A DNA stretch of 64,000 nucleotides from Desmonostoc vinosum HA7617-LM4 (lineage in GTDB: Bacteria; Cyanobacteriota; Cyanobacteriia; Cyanobacteriales; Nostocaceae), in NCBI GenBank assembly GCA_019359515.1, contig JAHHHC010000004.1, positions 237,070 through 301,069 of the forward strand. Reading direction: 5' to 3'. Made by a program: the position numbers and the translations under genes. The notes under the pieces are model-generated. The model had not been told where the DNA came from. It saw nothing but the letters and a program-made list of their open reading frames with translations, and made no database searches. Below, in pieces: positions 1 through 6,841 of the stretch. Each line of letters starts with the position of its first letter. The stretch's first letter is position 1.

Positions 1-73
1 CAGAAGCTTCTAGCTGGTTGGGCGTCACAATTTAAGATTGCGGTGATCGTCAAGATCACTCGGATTGTGTGAG

Positions 74-310
74 TTATTTTTCTAACTCTTGAGTTGGTTT
101 GTAGTTTTGCTTTCGCAAGAGTTTATTAGTACTGATGAGGACAATAAATAACAGCATAAGCTGGATTGGCCATGGTGCTAAAACCAAACTTAAAAGCAGG
201 CTAATAGCTGCAAATACGCCAGCTAGATAGGCGATTTCATCAGTGCTTTTTTTAAAAAAGTAACCAGTTATTAAACCAGTACAAAGTGGGATCAAAAAAA
301 ACAAAGCCAT
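74..310 (-). CDS. Small two-helix membrane protein, unknown function
   Basis: A 78-residue protein I do not recognise. It has a short hydrophobic stretch at residues 3-19, then a longer hydrophobic region at about 28-61 broken near a Pro-Trp-Pro, so it is probably an inner or thylakoid membrane protein with two or three helices and a charged tail (KLLRKQNY...). The start ATG at 310 is preceded by an AGAGG-like stretch. It is divergent from the tex gene, with 236 bases between the starts. The ORF is short, so I am only moderately sure that it is expressed. Confidence 0.5.
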   Translation of the reverse strand: MALFFLIPLCTGLITGYFFKKSTDEIAYLAGVFAAISLLLSLVLAPWPIQLMLLFIVLISTNKLLRKQNYKPTQELEK

Positions 311-466
311 TTTCCGTAACCTCTAAACCAAGAACCGGAGGGGTTATAAAGTAAATTCAAATGATTTTTGGAATTGTGGTTAATTTTACATCTAAGCAGG
401 TTTGCTTAACAATACTTTATCAAAATAATTATAGATTTTCTATGTTACGTAAGCATCTGGCAAATT

Positions 467-484
467 AGCCTAGTATACTAGGCT
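467..484. promoter_or_regulatory. Perfect 18-bp palindrome upstream of tex
   Basis: The sequence AGCCTAGTATACTAGGCT is a perfect 18-base palindrome located 62 bases before the tex start and between two divergent genes. It could be an operator for a dimeric regulator or the stem of an RNA hairpin. No T-run follows it, so a terminator is unlikely. The function is inferred from position only. Confidence 0.35.
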
Positions 485-546
485 GGCATTAAAAGAACGA
501 GCTAGTATAGTACCTCAAGGAATAACTTTTTCAACTAAAACACCCG

Positions 547-2706
547 ATGCTGAACATTCCTCAATTACTGGCAACTGAGCTAGACCTTAAGCCTTATCAG
601 GTGCAAAATTCGCTGGAACTTTTGGCGGAGGGTGCAACTATTCCCTTCATTGCCCGTTACCGTAAAGAACGCACTGGTGAAATGAATGAAGTTCAGCTGC
701 GTGATTTAGCTGATCGATATACTTACTTAACTGAGTTGGAAGAACGAAAATCGGTGATTTTAAATGCGATCGCCGAACAAGGTAAACTCACGGATGAACT
801 CAAAGCAAAACTCACATCCTGTTTACAAAAGACCGAACTTGAGGATTTATACTTACCCTATCGTCCCAAACGCCGGACTCGCGCCACCATCGCCAGAGAG
901 AAAGGACTAGAACCGCTAGCGGAGTTGATCAAATCTTTAAATGTCAAAAATCCTCTATCCGCCTCACTTCCAGAGGTAGCGGCGAAGTACGTTTCCTCAG
1001 AAAAAGCAGTAAAAACACCTGAAGAGGCGCTGAAGGGTGCAGCCGACATCTTAGCGGAAGAAGTGGCAGAAAAGGCCGATTTACGCCTATATCTGCGTGA
1101 ATATTTTGTAGAGGCAGGAGTATTCATTTCTCGGATTAAAAATGATCATCCCGAAGGTACAACCAAATTTGAGATGTACCGTAACTATCAAGTCAAAGTA
1201 GAAAATATCGCACCTCATAACATGTTGGCGTTGTGTCGGGGTGAAGCTGAAGGGGTACTAAGTTATGAAATTGCCTTCGATGAGGATGTCGTGCTGGGAT
1301 ATTTAGCATCTGTTGAAATTAAAACCAAGATTCAGGAAATTCGTGACTTTTACCAAGCAATGCTGAAAGATGCATTCAACCGTTTAATGAAAGTATCTCT
1401 AATGGGGGAGGTAATTTCAGAAAAGAAAGCCTATGCAGATGTTGAATCTATTAAGACATTTGAAGCAAATCTGCGGGAGTTGTTGCTGTCTGCACCAGCC
1501 GGGATGAAACCAACCCTGGCGATAGATCCTGGTTTTAGAACTGGGTGCAAGGTTGCTGTACTTGATCAAACAGGTAAATTTTTGGAATACCAAGCGGTGT
1601 TTCCTCACCAAGCGGCTGAACAACGCCTCAAAGCAGCCCAAACGCTCAAAAATTTGTTGGAAAAGTACAAAATTGAATTAATTGCGATTGGTAACGGTAC
1701 AGCCTCTCGCGAAACAGATGAGTTTGTTTTGGAAGTTCTGCAACAAAGCGATCGCCAACCAATTAAGGTAATGGTGAATGAGTCGGGTGCATCTATATAT
1801 TCTGCTAGCAAAGTTGCCCTCGAAGAGTTTCCCGATTTAGATATTACCGTGCGCGGCGCTATTAGCATCGGTCGCCGATTGCAAGATCCCTTGGCGGAAT
1901 TGGTGAAAATCGATCCCAAATCGATTGGCGTAGGACAATATCAGCACGATGTCGATCAGAAGTTGTTGAAAAAGAAATTGGATGAAACGGTAGAAAGCTG
2001 CGTTAACTATGTCGGTGTCGATTTAAATACAGCTTCTAAAGAATTGTTAACTTTTGTTTCTGGGATTACGCCAACGGTTGCCAATAACATTGTTGCTTAT
2101 CGTAACCAGCATGGAGCCTTTAAAAATCGTCGTCAACTGTTGAAAGTTGCCAAATTGGGGCCGAAAGCCTTTGAACAAGCAGCGGGTTTCTTAAGAATTC
2201 GCGGTGGTGAAAATCCTTTGGATAACACTGCTGTGCATCCAGAAAGTTACTCTGTAGTGGAAGCGATCGCTTCTGAGGTGTGCGTACCATTGAATCAGGT
2301 GACACAGATTGCCGAAAAACTCCAAAAAACCAACTTGAAGAAATACGTTACCGATACCGTTGGTGAACCGACATTGCGCGACATCCTCAGCGAACTGGAA
2401 AAACCAGGTAGAGATCCAAGAGCTGAGTTTAAGTATGCCACCTTTAAAGAGGGGATTAAGGAAATTACCGATTTACAGGTGGGAATGGAACTAGAGGGAA
2501 TGATTACCAACGTTGCCAACTTTGGTGCGTTTGTCGATATTGGCGTGCATCAGGATGGTTTAGTGCATATTTCCCAACTGGCTGATAGGTTTGTCGATGA
2601 TCCCAAGAAAGTTGTCAAAGTGGGACAAGTTGTGAAAGTGCGCGTATTGGAAGTTAATGAGAAATTGAAACGGATTAGTTTGTCGATGAAAGCAGTTAAG
2701 CAATAA
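547..2706 (+). CDS. tex: Tex family S1 RNA-binding protein (transcription accessory protein)
   Basis: The 719-residue product has the full Tex order: an N-terminal helical region beginning MLNIPQLLATELDL with the conserved stretch IPFIARYRKE, a YqgF/RNase H-like domain at about 320-450 (TLAIDPGFRTGCKVAVLD), a helix-hairpin-helix region at about 490-560 (DLNTASKELLTFVSGI), and a C-terminal S1 domain at about 640-715 (GAFVDIGVHQDGLVHISQL). Family members bind nucleic acid and influence transcription and stress survival; the exact role in cyanobacteria is uncertain. Length is close to the family norm. The ATG at 547 gives the expected N-terminus. No partner gene is co-directional next to it, so it looks monocistronic. 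Confidence 0.95.
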   Translation: MLNIPQLLATELDLKPYQVQNSLELLAEGATIPFIARYRKERTGEMNEVQLRDLADRYTYLTELEERKSVILNAIAEQGKLTDELKAKLTSCLQKTELEDLYLPYRPKRRTRATIAREKGLEPLAELIKSLNVKNPLSASLPEVAAKYVSSEKAVKTPEEALKGAADILAEEVAEKADLRLYLREYFVEAGVFISRIKNDHPEGTTKFEMYRNYQVKVENIAPHNMLALCRGEAEGVLSYEIAFDEDVVLGYLASVEIKTKIQEIRDFYQAMLKDAFNRLMKVSLMGEVISEKKAYADVESIKTFEANLRELLLSAPAGMKPTLAIDPGFRTGCKVAVLDQTGKFLEYQAVFPHQAAEQRLKAAQTLKNLLEKYKIELIAIGNGTASRETDEFVLEVLQQSDRQPIKVMVNESGASIYSASKVALEEFPDLDITVRGAISIGRRLQDPLAELVKIDPKSIGVGQYQHDVDQKLLKKKLDETVESCVNYVGVDLNTASKELLTFVSGITPTVANNIVAYRNQHGAFKNRRQLLKVAKLGPKAFEQAAGFLRIRGGENPLDNTAVHPESYSVVEAIASEVCVPLNQVTQIAEKLQKTNLKKYVTDTVGEPTLRDILSELEKPGRDPRAEFKYATFKEGIKEITDLQVGMELEGMITNVANFGAFVDIGVHQDGLVHISQLADRFVDDPKKVVKVGQVVKVRVLEVNEKLKRISLSMKAVKQ

Positions 2707-2770
2707 TCAACAGCCTCTAAGCAGGGGCTATCGTTGATAATAGGGCTAAATATGTCAGTTGGAGTAGTTT

Positions 2771-2866
2771 CTATGCCCCTGCAAGATTTAACGTGTCGCG
2801 GAAGTCCCCTAAACCCAAATAGCGGTGGATCGGGAAAACGAGGTTACGAAGTTGTTTAGCGTTCAT
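2771..2866 (-). pseudogene. Remnant of a PepSY-associated membrane protein N-terminus
   Basis: Reading leftward from an ATG at 2866 gives a 31-codon frame whose first part (MNAKQLRNLVFPIHRYLGL) resembles the start of PepSY-associated transmembrane proteins, in which a HRYxGL motif precedes the first helix. The helix never follows: the frame runs into an unrelated short tail and a stop at 2771. I read this as the degraded 5' end of a lost gene. The match is short and from memory of the family, so chance resemblance is possible. Confidence 0.35.
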
Positions 2867-2928
2867 GGTAGAGTCCCCACAAGTCTTCTATGATTAAGGT
2901 GTGATATTTGTGCAAGGGGTCGTACTGT

Positions 2929-3279
2929 ATGCAACTGGAAGAATATTTCAATGTGCTTTCACTCGATGACATCCGACTCAAAGGAACCCGAATTGGAATT
3001 GAGAGTATTCTTTACGAGTACATCTATCGCGCTCGCACGGCTGAAGAGATTGCCCAGATCTACCCATCGTTGTCGCTGGAGCAGGTCTACGCCACAATCC
3101 TCTACTACCTGCACAATCGAGAAGTGGTGGGGCAGTATCTGACCGATTGGATTGAGTTTGGCGAACGGATGCGGGCAGAACAGCGCCAAAACCCTTCGCC
3201 GGCCAGACTCCGATTTCAACAGTTGAAGGCGCAACAGAAAGTAGAGATCGCCTCGCATGAGCCTCAAATATCTGTTTGA
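2929..3279 (+). CDS. DUF433 antitoxin-like protein
   Basis: The protein of about 116 residues contains a DUF433 winged-helix-like domain (GTRIGIESILYEYIYRARTAEEIAQIYPSLS, split here as GTRIGIESIL and AEEIAQIYPSLS). DUF433 proteins are commonly antitoxin-like partners of DUF5615 PIN-like proteins. The ATG at 2929 is preferred over an upstream TTG at 2908 because an AAGGGG stretch sits about 10 bases before it. Its last 23 bases overlap the start of a DUF5615-like frame at 3257, the normal arrangement of such pairs. That partner is truncated, so this gene is now probably an orphan antitoxin. Confidence 0.75.
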   Translation: MQLEEYFNVLSLDDIRLKGTRIGIESILYEYIYRARTAEEIAQIYPSLSLEQVYATILYYLHNREVVGQYLTDWIEFGERMRAEQRQNPSPARLRFQQLKAQQKVEIASHEPQISV

Positions 3280-3382
3280 CGAGAACGTTGACCCTGAATA
3301 TGCACGCCAATTGAGACGGGAGTCCTCGATAGCGACACAGGAGCGTCGCGTCATTACGAATTACGAATTACGAATTATTTAA
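3257..3382 (+). pseudogene. Truncated DUF5615 PIN-like toxin
   Basis: An ATG at 3257, overlapping the antitoxin-like gene, opens a frame starting MSLKYLFDENVDPEYARQLR, the typical N-terminus of DUF5615 PIN-like proteins with the first acidic active-site residues (DEN). After residue 22 the sequence changes into a dispersed repeat (3322-3378) that also occurs in inverted orientation near 9950 and 25540, and the frame ends at codon 42. Full members are about 110-120 residues, so the catalytic domain is lost. Confidence 0.7.
3322..3378. repeat. Dispersed repeat ending in TTACGAA tandem heptamers
   Basis: The stretch TCGATAGCGACACAGGAGCG and what follows is the reverse complement of the GACGCGACGCTCCTGTGTCGCT element seen near 9962 and 25543, and it passes into about three copies of the heptamer ATTACGA (3353-3378). 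It replaces the 3' part of the DUF5615-like gene and lies against the end of the permease gene on the other strand. Confidence 0.75.
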
Positions 3383-4596
3383 GCACTCCTTAAAGCGACA
3401 ATTGGATCGAGTTTGGCGGCGCGGCGTGCGGGAACGACGCCAAAGAATAAACCAATCCCGCCTGAAACACCAACTGCGATCGCAATTGCCAATGGAGAGA
3501 TACTCGCTTCTAAAGGGGTTAAGGCTGCTACTAACATGATGCCACTGACACCAACCGCAGTCCCCACTAAACCACCGGCAGCTGAGACGATCACCGCTTC
3601 AATGATGAACTGTAACAAAATATCTTGCTCGGTTGCCCCAATAGCTTTTCTTAGCCCAATTTCTTGGGTGCGTTCGGTGACAGAAACTAGCATAATATTC
3701 ATGATGCCGATACCGCCGACAAATAAAGAAATGCCTGCGATCGCTGCTAACATAATTGTTAATGCACTGGTGATTTGACCGACGGTTTGCAATGCATCTT
3801 TTTGAGTATTGATAGTGAAATCATCTTCACCAATAATTTTGTGTCGCAGGCGGAGCAAATTCGTTATTTGAAACTGGGCTGCATCCACACTATCGGCGTT
3901 CTTGGCTGAGGCAACGATGTAAGTTAGCTCTAGTCCGTAGGGAGATGTTCGCCCAACAATGCGGTTTGCGGCTGTAACAACAGGTAATAGTGCGGCATCA
4001 TCATAATCAACACCCAGATTTGAGCCTTTGGATACTAATACACCGATAATTTGAAAGCTAGTATCTTTAATGCGTAACTGCTGACCTATGGGGTTACTAT
4101 TACCAAAGAATCTTTCTGCCAATTTTGCACCCAGTACCACAACTTGATTGCTGCGTTTCATATCTATATCGGTAAAAAACCGTCCCTTGGCTATTTCAAA
4201 GTCTCGCACTTTCAAAAAACTAGGAGTTGTGCCAATGATATTAATATCGGTGTTTCTGTTGCGGTAAGTAACAATCTGCCTGCTGTTTAATTCCGCAGTC
4301 ACTGCTGCTACCGTTGGTACTTGAGTAGCGATCGCTTCCGCATCTTCTAAAACAAGTGTTTTGGGCAAGTCTAGAGAAATCCGCTGAGTTTCGCGATTAC
4401 CTGGAATTACAAATAACACGTTTGGCCCTAGCGACTCTAGTTGTTGAGAAACATACTTCTGTCCTCCTTCGCCAATACCAATCATTGCAATCACTGAGGC
4501 ATTGCCAATCACAATACCCAGCATCGTCAGGGCGCTACGCAACTTATTCGACAGCAGGGTTTTGCCTGCCATATTAATGCTTTCTAAAAAATTCAT
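3379..4596 (-). CDS. MacB/FtsX-type ABC exporter permease
   Basis: This 405-residue protein has the MacB permease layout: an N-terminal helix with NKLRSALTMLGIVIG, a large extracytoplasmic MacB-PCD domain at about 50-270, and three C-terminal helices at about 280-395 including GGIGIMNIMLVSVTERTQEIGLRKAIGA, the conserved FtsX-core motif (here split by GTERTQEIGLRKAIGAT-like residues). It lacks an ATPase domain. The upstream gene in the same direction is a HlyD/MacA-like adaptor, 27 bases away, so they form an operon. An ATPase gene is not adjacent, which is unusual for this exporter type; a remote or shared ATPase is needed for function. Its stop overlaps the truncated toxin frame by four bases. 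Confidence 0.88.
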   Translation of the reverse strand: MNFLESINMAGKTLLSNKLRSALTMLGIVIGNASVIAMIGIGEGGQKYVSQQLESLGPNVLFVIPGNRETQRISLDLPKTLVLEDAEAIATQVPTVAAVTAELNSRQIVTYRNRNTDINIIGTTPSFLKVRDFEIAKGRFFTDIDMKRSNQVVVLGAKLAERFFGNSNPIGQQLRIKDTSFQIIGVLVSKGSNLGVDYDDAALLPVVTAANRIVGRTSPYGLELTYIVASAKNADSVDAAQFQITNLLRLRHKIIGEDDFTINTQKDALQTVGQITSALTIMLAAIAGISLFVGGIGIMNIMLVSVTERTQEIGLRKAIGATEQDILLQFIIEAVIVSAAGGLVGTAVGVSGIMLVAALTPLEASISPLAIAIAVGVSGGIGLFFGVVPARRAAKLDPIVALRSA

Positions 4597-4623
4597 TATT
4601 CTCTGTTCCCTGTTGGCTATTCC

Positions 4624-6090
4624 CTACTCCCTTTTATTTGCCTTTTGGATTGTGTATTCTTTTGGTGGATTGATAAACACGCGATCGCCTTGTTTCACTC
4701 CCCCTAAAATCTGCGTTTGGTCTTTAATTTGCGCTCCGATTGTGACTTCACGGAACTGGGGTTGATTGTTTTTATCTGGTATAAGTACGCCTGTTTGACC
4801 TTTTTCGGTGACGATGGCAACAGTTGGCAAGACTAAGGCATTATTGACGCGATCGCCTAAAAATGTTAAATCCACATTTAAGCCAGAGAGCAGTTTATTT
4901 GTACCGTTATCAAGAGTAACTCGCACTTTAAAGGATGTCACACCCTGTTCTAGGACTGCTTCGGGAGCAATTAACCGGACATGACCTTTAAAAACTTGGT
5001 CTGGATAGGCATCTGCGGCAATTTCTACTTGTTGCCCTCCTTTAATTCTGCCAATATCAGCTTCTGGAACATTTGCTTCCACTTCTAAACCCCGTGCTAC
5101 GGCGACAATAGAACTAGAAGTTGCCGATGCAGTCGCAGAAGCGGATGTTGTGGGAGTGACAAACGCCCCTACGTTGGCGTACTTTTGCGTCACAATTCCC
5201 GAAAAGGGAGCGCGGATAATTGTATCTTCTAGCTGTACTTGCACGCCTTTTAACTGCGCCTGAGCTGCTGCTACAGCAGCTCGACGCTGAGCGATTTCTT
5301 CAGGACGAGTACCCACCTCTAACAATACTAAGGCTGCTCGTGCTTCGGTGACTGCGGCTTCTCGTTGAGCAATTTCCTCGCTACGAGTCCCAATTTGCTG
5401 CAATGACAATCGTTTTTTCGCTTCCTCTAAACTAGCTTTAGCACTTTTGTCATCACTGATGGCTTGATCTAGTAATTGTTTTTTCTCAGCTCCTTGTTGA
5501 ACTAGGTATTGGTAACGCTTTACCTGTTCAGTTGTGTAATTTACCCTCGCTTGCGCTGCGTCCACTTGGGCTTGTGCTTGGGCTATTTCTTGGGGACGAT
5601 TACCTGTACGAGCTTGTGCTAATTGGGCTTGTGCTTGTGCTAACCGCGCCTTGGCTTGGGTAATTTCTTGGGGACGATTACCTGCTAAAGCTTCTGCCAG
5701 TTGTGCTTGGTTTTGGGCTAGGCTAGCAGTATATTGACGGATTTGGGCTTCAATGCTGGCGCTATCCATACGGGCGATGATTTGTCCTTGCTTGATGCGA
5801 TCGCCCTGCTCTACATATAATTGGGACAAAGTTCCAGGATTTTTGGGACTGACATTGACGCTTTGAATCGGCACCACCTTACCACTAGCTGTAATCAGCA
5901 GGGTAATATTTTGCGATGCCACTGGGACTGTTAACTCGGCAATATCTTGTTTACTCTTACTTTGATTTACCAACGTGTAAGTTGTCGTTGTTCCCACAAC
6001 CAAAGCACCTGCTGCTATCAGTCCCATCAGCCAGCGGAATGGGTACTTAATTTTTTTGCCAATCATAGGTATTTCTATGGGAGTAGCCAT
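4624..6090 (-). CDS. HlyD/MacA-type periplasmic adaptor
   Basis: The 488-residue product has an N-terminal membrane anchor at about 15-40, a biotinyl-lipoyl-like segment (VSPKNPGTLSQLYVEQGDRI), a long alpha-helical hairpin at about 110-270 rich in Ala/Gln with internal repeats of the type GNRPQEIxQAxAxLAQAQAQ and GTRxEEIAQR, and a second lipoyl half followed by a beta-barrel region. Family members bridge an inner-membrane exporter to an outer-membrane channel. It is the first gene of a two-gene minus-strand operon with the MacB-like permease. The 25-30-residue internal repeats in the hairpin suggest that the helix has been lengthened by duplication. Confidence 0.88.
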   Translation of the reverse strand: MATPIEIPMIGKKIKYPFRWLMGLIAAGALVVGTTTTYTLVNQSKSKQDIAELTVPVASQNITLLITASGKVVPIQSVNVSPKNPGTLSQLYVEQGDRIKQGQIIARMDSASIEAQIRQYTASLAQNQAQLAEALAGNRPQEITQAKARLAQAQAQLAQARTGNRPQEIAQAQAQVDAAQARVNYTTEQVKRYQYLVQQGAEKKQLLDQAISDDKSAKASLEEAKKRLSLQQIGTRSEEIAQREAAVTEARAALVLLEVGTRPEEIAQRRAAVAAAQAQLKGVQVQLEDTIIRAPFSGIVTQKYANVGAFVTPTTSASATASATSSSIVAVARGLEVEANVPEADIGRIKGGQQVEIAADAYPDQVFKGHVRLIAPEAVLEQGVTSFKVRVTLDNGTNKLLSGLNVDLTFLGDRVNNALVLPTVAIVTEKGQTGVLIPDKNNQPQFREVTIGAQIKDQTQILGGVKQGDRVFINPPKEYTIQKANKRE

Positions 6091-6841
6091 TTATATATGC
6101 CTGTGAATATGCTGTATGGCAGTAGCCTGGGGTGAGACGCAAACAAAGAGTTAGTGTCAATAACAGTAAGGGGAGAACTCGAAATACATTATCTTTGTTT
6201 TTTATAAGTAAATTTGCTTAAACTGTTGCCGTTTTCGGTCAAGATTAATGTCTCAATGAATACGCTCTTAACTATACAAAGAACTAGTTGTATAATTGCT
6301 TAATTTTCCTTCATATTATCTTGTAGTATTTTCGTATGCCTTCACCTAAATGGGTGACTTTGGATTGCTATCTTGAAAATGGGGGTCAAGAATGAGGGAC
6401 TAAGGGCAACAGAAGAGGGATTTTCATGCCCTCGTTGCGTGATTTATCATGTGAGCGACTAGTTTGAAAAAGGAAGTAAGCTAAAAAACATCTAAATTAC
6501 ATAATCAAATTAAATAAAACTCTTGTGGGGTGGGCATCTTGCCCGCCCTAATTATGCAAGTTATATATGGAACAGCTTAGCGAGTAGGGAAAGAAACCTT
6601 TTTCATATTTGGTTGTGGCATTTTTCGGTGGTTGGCTGTCTTGCTCAAACAGACATAGCAATGACTGCGACAATTTTCAATCAATTATTTTTCGATTTTG
6701 ATTTGCAATAAATATGTGAATATGGGAAAATTTTTTACAAAAGTAAAAATGCTGTAAAATCCTCAAATTAGGCAGTTTTTTGTGTAAAATTGGTTAATCG
6801 TTCGATTCTATTTTTAATTTTAGTACGCCAAAACTTTATTT
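6091..6841. other. Intergenic region, mostly featureless, with one 103-bp element
   Basis: This AT-rich divergent spacer separates the adaptor gene and the photoreceptor gene. Apart from the 103-bp REP-containing element at 6477-6579 I see no gene. A 62-codon frame at 6523 is created by that element and is not credible. Promoters for both flanking genes should lie here but I cannot place them with confidence. Confidence 0.6.
6477..6579. mobile_element. 103-bp MITE-like composite element with REP hairpin, copy 1
   Basis: A 103-base sequence framed by TAAGCT and AGCTTA and almost identical to copies at 12243-12345 and 25830-25932. The ends can be read as AGCT inverted termini flanked by duplicated TA. 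Its centre (6523-6548) is the hairpin TTGTGGGGTGGGCATCTTGC followed by CCGCCC, the same REP that brackets the RAYT transposase gene at 45.9-46.4 kb. No protein is encoded. Confidence 0.8.

Noticed and set aside
6523..6711. 62-codon plus-strand frame beginning in a 103-bp element
   Set aside because: Its first third is the REP hairpin, and an equivalent frame appears at the other copies. No domain, no ribosome site.
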